Notes: generated by a model from the letters alone, not told the origin. A DNA stretch of 64,000 bases from Gordoniibacillus kamchatkensis (GCF_000829455.1 NZ_JXAK01000011.1:62001-126000), one strand, 5' to 3'; shown: positions 27,997-37,056, counted from the first letter of the stretch. Numbers and translations are program-made.

Positions 27997-30114
27997 TCAA
28001 TGGAGCGCACTGCCCCCTTCCGCCGCAGCTGCGGCTTGCGCTTGCTTGAGCAGCAGTTCCTCCATCCGCTCGACCGGGACGGGCGGGCTGAACCAGTATC
28101 CCTGCACCTCGTTGCAGCGATTATGGTGCAAGAACTGGAGCTGCTCGTGCGTTTCGACGCCCTCGGCGATCACCTTCATGTTCATGTGGCGCGTCATGGC
28201 AATGATCGTGGCGACGATCGCCGCATCGTTCGGATCGGTCATAATGTCGCGGACGAACGATTGGTCGATCTTGAGCCGGTCGATCGGGAACATTTTCAAA
28301 TAGTAGAGCGAGCTGTAGCCGGTGCCGAAATCGTCAATGCTGACCTTCACGCCGAGCCGCTTCAAGTCGAGCAGCAGGGAGCTCGTATGCTCCACATCCA
28401 TCGTCATGCTCTCGGTGATTTCCAGCTCCAGGTATTGCGCTTCCAGCCCCGTTTGCAGCAGCACGTTCCCGATGCGGTGCTTCAGGTTATGCTGAAGAAA
28501 CTGCCGCGACGACAAATTGACCGATACCGGGATGCGGGGATACCCCCGATCGTGCCACTCTTTGTTTTGCCGGCAAGCTTCGTACAGCACCCATTCGCCG
28601 ATCGGGCCGATGAAGCCGTTTTCCTCCGCGAACGGAATAAACTCGCTCGGCGGCACCATGCCCCGCTCCGGATGGCGCCAGCGGACGAGCGCCTCCACTC
28701 CGATCATTTTGCCGGTATCGATGTCTATCTGCGGTTGGTAATAAAGCAGGAATTGTTCGCCTGCCAGCGCTTTGCGCAGCTCGGACTCGAACGTCAGCTT
28801 TTGCAGCGACACGGATTTCATATCGGCGTTGAACAGTTGAACCGAATTTTTGCCGCGCTCCTTCGCGCGCGACAAGGCGATGCCGGCGTTTTTCATGAGC
28901 GCGTCGGCGTCTTCATCGGAAGCTGCAATGGCTATGCCGATGCTGACCGTCACGTGAAGTTCGAATTCGCCGAGCGTGAACGGCGTCTCCAGCGTCTGCT
29001 CCATTTTCTGAACGAGCTGCATCAGGTCGGCGGTGCCGGCCAATCCCGAGAAAAACACGGCGAACTCGTCGCCTTCTTTGCGCGCAAGCAAGTCCCCTTC
29101 GCCGATGCAGCGCTGAAAACGTTCGGCGACTTGGGCAATGAGCATATCTCCATAGTCGTGACCGAAGCTGTCGTTAACCAGCTTGAACCGGTCGATGTCC
29201 ACGTACGCCACAGCCGTCTGCTTGCCGGCGCTGCGATCGGCGGCCATCGCGGCGTACAGACGCTCGCGGAACATGCGGCGGTTCGGAAGGCCGGTCCGCT
29301 CGTCGAAATAGGCCAAATAGCGGCTCTGCTCCTCCGCCCGTTTGCGCTCCGTAACGTCTTGGCAGATGGCGATGTATCCCTTCACCGCTTTCCCTTTGCG
29401 AATCGGAACAGCGTGCAAATGCACGTCGACGCGGGATCCTTGCTTATGCAGCAGCGTTGTGTCGAAGCTCGACGGTTCGCCTTCGGGCAGCCGCCTAACG
29501 TTGTGCCGTGTTGCGGGCAGCTGATCGTCGGCCACGAACGACAACAGCGGCATGCCGGCCAGTTCCGGGCCGTCCCGGCCAACAATGCGGCTCATCGCCC
29601 GGTTGGCGCGGACAAACTTGCCGGCGGGATCGAAAAAGGCTACGCCGTTCGGGCTGTGCTCGAACAACGAGTCGAAATGCTGCTCCGACTCCTCGAGGCT
29701 TTCCGCCATTTTCAGCTTGTCGGTCAAATCCCGTGCTTCGGTAAAAATAAGCGGCATCCCGGTTTCCGAGCCGACCAGGCGGCAGTTGATTTCCACCGGA
29801 AACAGCGCGCCGTCCTTCGCCCGCATCGTCCATATGTAGGTCGGTTTGATGTTGCGCAGCAGTTGATATAAAATTCGCCGCAATTCGCGCTCAGATACGT
29901 TATCGCCAACGATATGGCGCGGCGACAGCTTGACCAGCTCGCTTCGCTCGTAGCCGAGCAAGCGGCAGGCAATGCTGTTCGCTTCGACGATGCGGTGCGG
30001 ATATTCCGCCTGGATGAGCAGCACCGGATCGGGTGCCTGCTCGAACCATTCGACAAATACTTCGTGCCGACCTGCCGCATTCGGCCGTCTCCGCTTCGTA
30101 AACCATTTGCCCAC
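27997..30114 (-). CDS. PAS-PAS-GGDEF-EAL cyclic-di-GMP protein
   Basis: 705 residues, no membrane helices. PAS 1 at about 20-135, PAS 2 at 145-260, GGDEF domain at 265-430, EAL domain at 440-690. The cyclase site is EGDEF (347-351) in place of GGDEF, and the inhibitory RxxD is GEGD, so cyclase activity is doubtful. The EAL domain keeps EALVRW (474-476), ELEITES, DDFGTGYSS and EGVET, so it should hydrolyse c-di-GMP. A degenerate GGDEF often acts as a GTP-sensing regulator of the EAL. GTG start with GGGGGGA upstream. The nearby YdaK-like gene may respond to the same messenger. Confidence 0.93.
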   Translation of the reverse strand: MGKWFTKRRRPNAAGRHEVFVEWFEQAPDPVLLIQAEYPHRIVEANSIACRLLGYERSELVKLSPRHIVGDNVSERELRRILYQLLRNIKPTYIWTMRAKDGALFPVEINCRLVGSETGMPLIFTEARDLTDKLKMAESLEESEQHFDSLFEHSPNGVAFFDPAGKFVRANRAMSRIVGRDGPELAGMPLLSFVADDQLPATRHNVRRLPEGEPSSFDTTLLHKQGSRVDVHLHAVPIRKGKAVKGYIAICQDVTERKRAEEQSRYLAYFDERTGLPNRRMFRERLYAAMAADRSAGKQTAVAYVDIDRFKLVNDSFGHDYGDMLIAQVAERFQRCIGEGDLLARKEGDEFAVFFSGLAGTADLMQLVQKMEQTLETPFTLGEFELHVTVSIGIAIAASDEDADALMKNAGIALSRAKERGKNSVQLFNADMKSVSLQKLTFESELRKALAGEQFLLYYQPQIDIDTGKMIGVEALVRWRHPERGMVPPSEFIPFAEENGFIGPIGEWVLYEACRQNKEWHDRGYPRIPVSVNLSSRQFLQHNLKHRIGNVLLQTGLEAQYLELEITESMTMDVEHTSSLLLDLKRLGVKVSIDDFGTGYSSLYYLKMFPIDRLKIDQSFVRDIMTDPNDAAIVATIIAMTRHMNMKVIAEGVETHEQLQFLHHNRCNEVQGYWFSPPVPVERMEELLLKQAQAAAAAEGGSALH

Positions 30115-30148
30115 CTAATGTCCCCCCGTTGCCATGAAGTCGCTGTCG

Positions 30149-30520
30149 TCAGCCGCGCAGGGCGGCGATGGCCAGACAGAGCCAGCCGGCCAAAAAAGCG
30201 ACGCCGCCCAGCGGCGTAATGGCCCCGAGCGTTTTCACACCGCTGAGGGAAAGAGCATACAGGCTCCCCGAAAACAATACGATGCCGGCGAAAAGCGCCC
30301 AGCCGGATGCGGCCACCAGCGATGAGGCGCCGAGCTTGTCCGCCAGAACGGCGATTAGAAGCAGTGCGAGCGCATGTATGATATGGTAATTGACGCCGGT
30401 ATGGTACACGTCAAGCATGTCCGGACTGAGCCTGCTTTTGAGCGCATGCGCGCCAAATGCGCCGAGCGCCACCGCCAGGAAAGCGTTAAGACTGCCGAGG
30501 GCGATAAACGTTTTGATCAT
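30149..30520 (-). CDS. DUF423 membrane protein (YwdK-like)
   Basis: 123 residues with four membrane helices: FIALGSLNAFLAVALGAFGA, the conserved HALK and YHTGVNYHIIHALALL, then FAGIVLFSGSLYAL and GAITPLGGVAFLAGWL. These are the DUF423 signatures; the function is unknown. AAAAGGAGAG lies before the ATG. It has its own promoter and its stop is 34 bases ahead of the PAS-GGDEF-EAL start on the same strand, so read-through into that gene is possible. Confidence 0.88.
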   Translation of the reverse strand: MIKTFIALGSLNAFLAVALGAFGAHALKSRLSPDMLDVYHTGVNYHIIHALALLLIAVLADKLGASSLVAASGWALFAGIVLFSGSLYALSLSGVKTLGAITPLGGVAFLAGWLCLAIAALRG

Positions 30521-30564
30521 GGTGCGCTCTCCTTTTACTAGTCGTTTTTCTCACTTTGCTGCTT

Positions 30565-30593
30565 ATTTTACCATAATAAGGATATTCAGTCTA
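30565..30593 (-). promoter_or_regulatory. Putative promoter for DUF423
   Basis: TAGACT (30593-30588), a 17-base spacer, and TAAAAT (30570-30565) on the minus strand, 45 bases before the ATG. Confidence 0.45.
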
Positions 30594-30764
30594 TCGGCCG
30601 CACCGCTGCCCGTTACAACGGCGAAAGCCGGTAAACTATGCCAAGCAGTTCCATTGTACGATGGAAGCGGGGGAGTGAACAAGCTCGAAATTTGTATGCG
30701 AAGAGGTGAAGTCAACATCGATAGATCTAACCGAAGTAATAGATGGCGAGCATGCTCTCTAAAC

Positions 30765-30820
30765 CAAAAAATAACGGCGGCAGACTATGATGGAACTTTA
30801 CCGCGTTCCAGTCTGCGCCG
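30765..30820 (-). terminator. Terminator after the LytTR gene
   Basis: GGCAGACT...GGAAC pairs with GTTCC...AGTCTGCGCC, followed on the minus strand by GTTATTTTTTGG. The rest of the gap 30521-30846 holds the DUF423 promoter and two small hairpins near 30620-30670 that I cannot assign. Confidence 0.6.
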
Positions 30821-30846
30821 GTTCTCTTAATGTGCCAGTTTCCTAT

Positions 30847-31215
30847 TTATTTGGCTAACGTTTCCGGTTCGGCAGCTTCCTTCGCCGAACTTCGGTTTAG
30901 CATTTCCTTCAGACGGCCCTCGCGCAGCTTCGAGACTGCGACGGACTTGCCCTCCCCGCCGCCTGCGCCCAAATGGACGGTCCCCTCTTTGACGCTGGCA
31001 ATTTTGCCGGTATTCACGTAGCAGTCCCCATTCACCCGAAAAAATGCGTGATGCGACGTCATCCGCTCCAGCTCTTCGGCCGAAAGCCGTTTGCGCCAGT
31101 TGAAATTGCCCCCGTGAAAGCTGACGAGCTCGTGAGTTCCTACCCGAAAATACAAAATATCCCGCTCCAGCACAAACTCCTCGAAGGCGCGATCTTTGCC
31201 CGCAGACAGCTGCAT
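30847..31215 (-). CDS. Stand-alone LytTR DNA-binding protein
   Basis: 122 residues that are almost entirely a LytTR domain: ERDILYFRVGTHELVSFHGG, FFRVNGDCYVNTGKIASV and SVAVSKLREGRLKEML. No receiver domain or membrane segment is present. Most LytTR domains sit in AgrA/LytR response regulators, so a free one must be controlled through another protein or by its level. AAAGGGG precedes the ATG. It is divergent from the aldehyde dehydrogenase gene across a 214-base gap. Confidence 0.85.
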   Translation of the reverse strand: MQLSAGKDRAFEEFVLERDILYFRVGTHELVSFHGGNFNWRKRLSAEELERMTSHHAFFRVNGDCYVNTGKIASVKEGTVHLGAGGGEGKSVAVSKLREGRLKEMLNRSSAKEAAEPETLAK

Positions 31216-31429
31216 GTCGGAACCCCTTTCATTTCAATATGATAGCGCTTACAATTTGAATTATATCATAATCCTCTTTGGTGCGGAAGGCGTACCGAGG
31301 CGAACGTCGGGTTAAAATTTTGGGTATAGGGCCGCTTGCGTTAATGCCGGATACGTCTCGTTTACATGCCGGGAAGCAGGGTTCGTACAGCAGGCGTTGA
31401 ATCTATACAGGAAAAGGGGACTCGGTAGC

Positions 31430-32803
31430 ATGAACATCCATATTCCGGAGCTGGTCAGCAAGCAAAGACAATATTTTCAAAGCGGACGGACGCTCGATGC
31501 GGAGTTCCGGCTCGCCATGCTGCGCAAGCTGCGGGAAGCGCTGCGCGGCGCCGAGCCGAAGCTGCGGCGGGCGCTGCACGCCGACCTTGGCAAAAGCGAA
31601 GCCGAGGCGTACATGTCCGAGCTCGGTCCAACGCTAGCCGAACTGTCGCATGCGATCCGCTCGCTGCCGAAATGGGCCAAGCCGCGCAAAGTGCGCACGC
31701 CCGTCGCATTAATCGGTTCAAGGGGCTTCATTATGCCGGAGCCGTACGGCTCCGCGCTCATAATCGCGCCCTGGAACTATCCGGTCTTTCTGTCGCTGCC
31801 GCCGCTGATCGGCGCCATCGCCGCCGGCAACTGCGCCGTGCTGAAGCCTTCGGAGCTCGCGCCGCATACGTCGCAGGCGCTGCGCGAGCTTATAGGCGGC
31901 ACGTTCCCGGAATCGTATGTCGCCGTTGTCGAGGGCGAGGCCAACGTCAGTCAAGCGCTGCTGCGGGAGAAATTCGATTACGTCTTCTTCACTGGCAGCA
32001 CGGCCATCGGAAAGAAGGTGCTGGAAGCGGCGGCAGCCCATTTGACGCCGGCAACGCTCGAGCTCGGCGGCAAAAGCCCGTGCATCGTGCACGGCGATGC
32101 CGACATCGGCTTGGCCGCCCGGCGTATAGCTTGGGGCAAGACGCTGAACGCCGGACAGACGTGCGTCGCTCCCGACTACGTGCTCGTGCAGCGCGGCATC
32201 AAGCGGCACTTCCTCGACGCGCTGCGCACCGAGGTGGAGCGGCAGTCCCGGAACGCCGCCGGGGATGCTCCGCCGCGCATCGTCAACGAGCGCCATTTGC
32301 GCCGGCTGGCCGCCTTGCTGGAAGGACAAGACCAACGGATCGTGTGCGGGGGCCGCTACGACGCGCAGCGGCTATCGTTCGAGCCGACGCTGCTCGATGA
32401 ACCGGATCCGGCATCGCCGGTCATGCAGGAAGAAATTTTCGGCCCGATTATGCCTGTCCTCGCCTACGACGAGCTGGAGGACGCGCTGCGCTTTGTCCGC
32501 GAACGTCCGAAGCCGCTCGCTTTGTACGTATTTACGAGCAGCCGCGGCGTGGAACGCGAGACGCTCGGACGGCTGTCGTTCGGCGGCGGCTGCGTCAACG
32601 ACACCGTCCTCCATCTGTCGTCGCCGTATTTGCCGTTCGGCGGCGTCGGCGCAAGCGGCATCGGCAGCTACCACGGGCAAGCGAGCTTCGAAACGTTCTC
32701 CCATCACAAAAGCGTGCTGCGCCAGACGACCCGCTTCGACTTGCCGTTCCGCTACGCTCCGGGCAAGCGGACGCTGCGGCTGCTCAGGCGATTGTTCAAG
32801 TAA
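31430..32803 (+). CDS. Aldehyde dehydrogenase (class 3 type, YwdH-like)
   Basis: 457 residues. Cofactor and catalytic motifs: IIAPWNYPVFLSLPPLIGAI, FFTGSTAIGKKV, the general base in LELGGKSPCIV and the catalytic cysteine in LNAGQTCVAPDY. The C-terminus FSHHKSVLRQ and PPY-like end match class 3/fatty aldehyde dehydrogenases, which oxidise medium-chain or aromatic aldehydes with NAD(P). The hydrophobic-basic tail (LRLLRRLFK) may associate with the membrane. ATG at 31430 after GGGGA by nine bases; an upstream in-frame ATG at 31397 lacks a site. It is a single-gene unit. Confidence 0.9.
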   Translation: MNIHIPELVSKQRQYFQSGRTLDAEFRLAMLRKLREALRGAEPKLRRALHADLGKSEAEAYMSELGPTLAELSHAIRSLPKWAKPRKVRTPVALIGSRGFIMPEPYGSALIIAPWNYPVFLSLPPLIGAIAAGNCAVLKPSELAPHTSQALRELIGGTFPESYVAVVEGEANVSQALLREKFDYVFFTGSTAIGKKVLEAAAAHLTPATLELGGKSPCIVHGDADIGLAARRIAWGKTLNAGQTCVAPDYVLVQRGIKRHFLDALRTEVERQSRNAAGDAPPRIVNERHLRRLAALLEGQDQRIVCGGRYDAQRLSFEPTLLDEPDPASPVMQEEIFGPIMPVLAYDELEDALRFVRERPKPLALYVFTSSRGVERETLGRLSFGGGCVNDTVLHLSSPYLPFGGVGASGIGSYHGQASFETFSHHKSVLRQTTRFDLPFRYAPGKRTLRLLRRLFK

Positions 32804-32836
32804 TTGGAAGCCGCTGCATAACCGAATGGAAACTGC

Positions 32837-32882
32837 TGCAAACATCCCGTACCGCTATCCCTGTGGTGCAGGATGTTTTTTC
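32837..32882 (+). terminator. Probable terminator after aldehyde dehydrogenase
   Basis: AACATCC pairs with GGATGTT across a 23-base loop with a small inner hairpin, followed by six T. Confidence 0.6.
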
Positions 32883-33024
32883 ACATTCAGGAGATGGTTG
32901 CCTCAATTTGCAAAATATAATCCGTATCGATCCATGAAAAAATTCCCATTTTTAACCTAAATATGTTGTAATTTGTGCTAAAATCTGTTTACAACTACAA
33001 TTTTACGCTGCATCCAGGTGAACG

Positions 33025-33819
33025 ATGAACAAAACCAACTTATCCTTCATATTTGCCCTCTTCCTATCCGCATTGTTTCTGGCAGTATGCTGCTTTACGA
33101 AAGCGGAACTGATGTTCATGGCGTGCTCAATGCTGGCCGTCGGCTTCATCAACATTTTGTTTCGGCCGATGATCGGATTTGCCGCTTTGATTGCGTACGT
33201 GCTCGGCCTCGGGTTCTATAATATTGCGGCCAATTGGGGCGCAGCCGTTACCCTTTTGACGCAAAAAGACAAGCTGATCGCGCAGGCCGTGTATTCGCTA
33301 GCCGCGATCGCCGTTTGGCTGCTGATTTATCGCATCAAGCTTGCGCAGCAAAGCATCCGGGCGCTGGAGCAAGAGGCGGAAACGCTCCGAAAGCTTGAGC
33401 CTGCCACCGGCGTGCTGACTTTTGCCGAGTTTATGGAAAGAGCCAAGCTGCTGTACGTAGGCATGAGGCGCCGCAAGGAAAGCGGCTTCTATGTCGTATG
33501 CGAACTGCTCGCCAACGACGGCGAAAAACCGTATCAACAGCGTGTTATTTACGAGAAAATGATGTCCGGTTTGCTGGCATCGACGCGGCACAACTACGAC
33601 CTTGTCGGTAACTACGGGGCATGCCGGGCGATTGTGTTTTTGTCGAATATCGACCGCCGGGGCGTCGACCTTGTGCTGGGTCGCTTCGAGCGAAAAGCGG
33701 CCGGGGACAGCAGCTTGTCCCGGAACCTTTTTCGCATTGCCGTACATGATCTTGCTTCTACCGAGTGGGAGCAGTTCGAACAGGCCGTCGTCCCTTTGCG
33801 CGGAGGCAAAGCGTCATGA
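33025..33819 (+). CDS. Membrane protein with degenerate GGDEF domain (YdaK-like)
   Basis: 264 residues. Four membrane helices at about 5-105 (FIFALFLSALFLAV, MLAVGFINILF, AALIAYVLGLGFYN, AVYSLAAIAVWLLIY), then a GGDEF-like fold (TGVLTFAEFMERA to the end). The active-site loop is NYGACRAIVF (196-205) where RYGGDEF should be, and the inhibitory-site position reads RHNYD, so it cannot make c-di-GMP but may bind it. Bacillus subtilis YdaK, a degenerate GGDEF receptor, controls the YdaLMN exopolysaccharide machinery in the same arrangement. The stop overlaps the GT2 start by four bases. Confidence 0.78.
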   Translation: MNKTNLSFIFALFLSALFLAVCCFTKAELMFMACSMLAVGFINILFRPMIGFAALIAYVLGLGFYNIAANWGAAVTLLTQKDKLIAQAVYSLAAIAVWLLIYRIKLAQQSIRALEQEAETLRKLEPATGVLTFAEFMERAKLLYVGMRRRKESGFYVVCELLANDGEKPYQQRVIYEKMMSGLLASTRHNYDLVGNYGACRAIVFLSNIDRRGVDLVLGRFERKAAGDSSLSRNLFRIAVHDLASTEWEQFEQAVVPLRGGKAS

Positions 33820-35051
33820 CGGTGCTAATCTCCATCGTGTCGGTCAGCTTCTGCGTGCTGCTGCTCTATTACTCGCTTCTTACCGTTGCCGGCGTTTTAT
33901 TCCGGGCCAAAAAGCCGAAGCCTGTTGCTCTTATCCGTTATCCGAGCGTAGCCGTCCTGATTCCCGCCCACAACGAAGGGGTCGTTGTCGCCGATACGCT
34001 GCACGCCATGAGCAAGCTGCAGTATCCGGGGGATGTGCACGTTTATTTGCTCAACGACGGCTCGCAGGACGAAACCGGCGAGATTGCCCAATTTTACGCC
34101 GATTCGTTCGCGAACTTCCATCATATCCAGGTGCCGACCGGTACGCCCAGAGGGAAGCCGCGCGTGCTTAACTACGGCATATCGATTAGCGAATCCGAGT
34201 ACATTGCCGTTTACGACGCGGATAACCAGCCCGAGCCGCAAGCGCTGAAGCTGCTCATGGAAGCTGCCGAAACTACGCCGAAAGCGGTCGGCGCCGTCGG
34301 CTACGTGAAAACGATCAACGAAAGCAAAAATGCGCTGACGCGCATGATCGCGCTCGAGTTTTCCGCCTTTCAGCTGCTCATGCAAGCAGGCCGGTGGCAC
34401 TTGTTTCGCTTAGGCTCGCTGACCGGCACGAACTTGATCGTTCGCCGGGACGCACTGGAGCAAGCGGGCGGTTACGATCCTTACGCGCTTGCGGAGGATG
34501 CCGATCTGACGCTCACGTTGACCGATATGGGCGGGCTGCTGCCGATCGTGCCGGAAGCGAGAACATGGGAGCAGGAGCCGGAAACGTTCTTCATTTGGTT
34601 GCGGCAAAGAACCCGCTGGATGCAAGGAAATCTGTATCTGATCGGCAAAACGCTGCGCAATCCCCGGCTGCTCGCCGGAAGAAACTGGCTTCATTCGGTC
34701 CAGCTCCTTGCCGTTTATATTGGTTTCGTCTTTTTCCTGCTCGTGTCCGACGCTTGGTTCGTTCTCGGCCTATTCGGACGAGCCGACGCAAATTCCGCCG
34801 CCCCTTTGCTTATTGTCTGGTTCGAGTCCTGGCTGGTCTACGCCGTGCAGCTCGTCACCGCGCAAATGTCGGACAAACCGATTCGCCCTGCCGATTTGCT
34901 CGTATCGTTCTTCATGTACTTTACTTACGCCCAGCTCTGGCTATATTTATTGCTGCGGGGACTGTTCTTCCAGCTGAAACTGAAATGGTTCAAGCGGGAA
35001 CCGGTGTGGGATAAGACGGAACGGTTCAAGCAGGGGAAAAATATGACGTAA
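33816..35051 (+). CDS. Membrane glycosyltransferase family 2 (YdaM-like)
   Basis: 411 residues. One N-terminal helix, a GT-A catalytic domain with VAVLIPAHNEG, YLLNDGSQDET, the nucleotide-sugar DAD at 134-136, AEDADL (227-230) and QRTRWMQGN (264-272), and four C-terminal helices. The DXD, ED and QxxRW set marks a processive synthase that polymerises and secretes a polysaccharide, as in poly-GlcNAc or cellulose synthases. The product is unknown. GGAGG lies nine bases before the ATG, and the gene is translationally coupled to the YdaK-like gene. A terminator follows. Confidence 0.88.
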   Translation: MTVLISIVSVSFCVLLLYYSLLTVAGVLFRAKKPKPVALIRYPSVAVLIPAHNEGVVVADTLHAMSKLQYPGDVHVYLLNDGSQDETGEIAQFYADSFANFHHIQVPTGTPRGKPRVLNYGISISESEYIAVYDADNQPEPQALKLLMEAAETTPKAVGAVGYVKTINESKNALTRMIALEFSAFQLLMQAGRWHLFRLGSLTGTNLIVRRDALEQAGGYDPYALAEDADLTLTLTDMGGLLPIVPEARTWEQEPETFFIWLRQRTRWMQGNLYLIGKTLRNPRLLAGRNWLHSVQLLAVYIGFVFFLLVSDAWFVLGLFGRADANSAAPLLIVWFESWLVYAVQLVTAQMSDKPIRPADLLVSFFMYFTYAQLWLYLLLRGLFFQLKLKWFKREPVWDKTERFKQGKNMT

Positions 35052-35055
35052 AGCC

Positions 35056-35101
35056 GCAAAGACCGTTGCCGCCATGATGAAGGCGATCAACGGTCTTTTA
35101 C
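35056..35101. terminator. Bidirectional terminator
   Basis: AAAGACCGTTG pairs with CAACGGTCTTTT across a loop with an inner hairpin. It ends the GT2 unit on the plus strand and the iol operon on the minus strand. Confidence 0.85.
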
Positions 35102-35116
35102 GCATGCAGAAAACGA

Positions 35117-36133
35117 TTACGCTTCACCGGCCACATGCGAGGTCGATTGCCGAATCGTCAGCTCGGGACGAAGCACGATCCGCTGCCTGATCGAATCTTT
35201 GTTCTGCAAATGGCCGAGGATCAATTTGAAGACGAGCTTGCCCATATGCTCCATCGGCTGGGCAACGGTAGTAAGCGGCGGATCCGTTACCGTAGCCAAA
35301 ATCGTATCGTCGAAGCCGACGATCGACAAGTCTTCCGGCACGCGGACCCCGGCCTCCTTCGCCGCCTGGATCGCCCCGATAGCGAGCAGGTCGTTGCAGC
35401 AAAAAATCGCTGTCGGACGCTCTCCGCCGCGCTGCAGCAGCTCGAGAGCTCCCCGCTTCCCTTCCTCTACCTTGTACTCGCAAATGACGATGCTGTTATC
35501 GTCGAACGAGACGCCGACGTCGGCCAGCCCTTGCCGGAACCCGCGAATCCGCTCGCGGCTGCTGCTCACCTTAAGGTTCTCCGACAGCACCGCCAACCGT
35601 TTGTGGCCCAAGGAGACCAAATGCTCGGCAGCCAGCACCCCGCCCACAAAATCGTCTGCGACGACCGTATCGACAGCAAGCGAGGAAGCTTCCCGGGCAA
35701 TCATCGCCAGCGGGACGGACCGGCTCTGCAGCTGGCTCAAGATGTCCATATTGTCGATACCCGTGCCGATAATGATCCCGTCGACGCTCTTCGACTCCAG
35801 CAAAGCGATATACCGCTCCACCCGCTCGTCCTTGTTGTCCGTGCTGCAAATGATGACGCTGTAGCCGCTCTGGTGCGCTTCGTCTTCAATGGCGCGGGCA
35901 ATTTCGGCAAAAAACGGGTTCGAAATGTCCGGTATAAGCAGCCCGAGCGTGAACGTCTTCTTGCCCGTCAAAGCGGAGGCGATAACGCTCGGCTGGTACT
36001 GCAGCCGTTCCATAATCTTGAATATTTCTTCGCGTCGTTTCTTGCTGATTTTCCCTTTGCCGTTAATGGCGTTGGATACGGTGGCGATCGAAACGCCGGC
36101 TTCTTTCGCAACATCGTAAATGGTTGCTTTCAT
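35117..36133 (-). CDS. LacI/GalR-family regulator of the iol operon
   Basis: 338 residues. The HTH and hinge (ATIYDVAKEAGVSIATVSNA, INGKGKISKKRREEI, hinge YQPSVIASALTGKK) are followed by a periplasmic-binding-protein-like sugar domain (LGLLIPDISNPFFAEIARAI, DGIIIGTGIDN, RIRGFRQGL, FCCNDLLAIGA). It is the last gene of the iol unit, so it is co-regulated with its probable targets. Bacillus subtilis uses the DeoR-type IolR instead. The two AAGCGCTT palindromes upstream of iolD fit a LacI-type protein. GGGGAG precedes the ATG at 36133. Confidence 0.9.
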   Translation of the reverse strand: MKATIYDVAKEAGVSIATVSNAINGKGKISKKRREEIFKIMERLQYQPSVIASALTGKKTFTLGLLIPDISNPFFAEIARAIEDEAHQSGYSVIICSTDNKDERVERYIALLESKSVDGIIIGTGIDNMDILSQLQSRSVPLAMIAREASSLAVDTVVADDFVGGVLAAEHLVSLGHKRLAVLSENLKVSSSRERIRGFRQGLADVGVSFDDNSIVICEYKVEEGKRGALELLQRGGERPTAIFCCNDLLAIGAIQAAKEAGVRVPEDLSIVGFDDTILATVTDPPLTTVAQPMEHMGKLVFKLILGHLQNKDSIRQRIVLRPELTIRQSTSHVAGEA

Positions 36134-36211
36134 GTCCGCTCCCCTCGGGCGCACGCAATATATCCATCATTATGCCCGGATCGGGCACGGGAAGCAACTG
36201 CTGCAGCGCGA

Positions 36212-37030
36212 TTACTCGGACTTCGGCCGGTTCATGATCCAGCTATGGTCCGGGTCGTTATGGAATTTCCACGTGCGATGCGGACCCGCCATGACGTTCA
36301 AATAGTAGACGTCGTACCCGGGCGGCGCCGCTACCGGATGATAGCCGCGCGGCACGAGAGTCGTTTCCCCGTCCTTCACCACGAGCGTTTCGTCGAGCGA
36401 CCGGTCGTCCGTATAGATGCGCTGCACGGCAAAGCCCTGCTCCGGCTGCACCCGGAAATAGTACGTCTCCTCCAGCAGCGACTCGTCGGGCAGCGCATCG
36501 CGGTCGTGCTTGTGCGGCGGATAGCTCGACCAGTGGCCGTTCGGCGTAAACACCTCAACGACTAGCAGACTGTCCGCCGGCTCCTGCTCAGGCAAAATGT
36601 TATGGATTTGGCGCTCGATATTGCCATAGCCGCGCATCTCGAAGCCGACCTGTTCGGGGGCGATGAGCCGGGCCGGGTGATTGCCGCGGCCCGGCGCCTT
36701 GCACACGGCGACTTCGAGCGCGGTGAGGGCGCGGATTTCATACCGGTCGGCGTTCGGAACGTAGACGGAGTACGGCGGCGTTTTCTCGAACACGCTCATG
36801 CGCTGTCCGATCCCTTGCCACAATTCGCTCTTTGTGGCGACGTCGGCGCGGCCGCTGAGGAGAACGAGACATACTTCCCGGTCGCCGGTTTCCCGGCTGA
36901 CGGTTTGTCCTTCCGTCATCCGCAGCACTTCAAATCCGACGTACGTCCAGCCCGCCGACTCCGGCGTGACGGACAGCACCGTGCCGTCCGCCCCGGGCTG
37001 CCGTTCTGAGGTTACGATATATGGCGACAT
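36212..37030 (-). CDS. iolB: 5-deoxy-glucuronate isomerase IolB
   Basis: 272 residues of the KduI/IolB bicupin family. Motifs: WTYVGFEVLRM, CLVLLSGRADV, YSVYVPNADRYEI, SYPPHKHDRDALPDESLLEE (metal-binding His, His and Glu) and RGYHPVAAPPGYDVYYLN. It isomerises 5-deoxyglucuronate to 2-deoxy-5-keto-gluconate in inositol breakdown. AAAGGAGG lies before the ATG. It lies between iolG (26 bases upstream) and the regulator gene. Confidence 0.95.
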   Translation of the reverse strand: MSPYIVTSERQPGADGTVLSVTPESAGWTYVGFEVLRMTEGQTVSRETGDREVCLVLLSGRADVATKSELWQGIGQRMSVFEKTPPYSVYVPNADRYEIRALTALEVAVCKAPGRGNHPARLIAPEQVGFEMRGYGNIERQIHNILPEQEPADSLLVVEVFTPNGHWSSYPPHKHDRDALPDESLLEETYYFRVQPEQGFAVQRIYTDDRSLDETLVVKDGETTLVPRGYHPVAAPPGYDVYYLNVMAGPHRTWKFHNDPDHSWIMNRPKSE

Positions 37031-37056
37031 GCTCTGAAACCTCCTTTACGTTAGGC

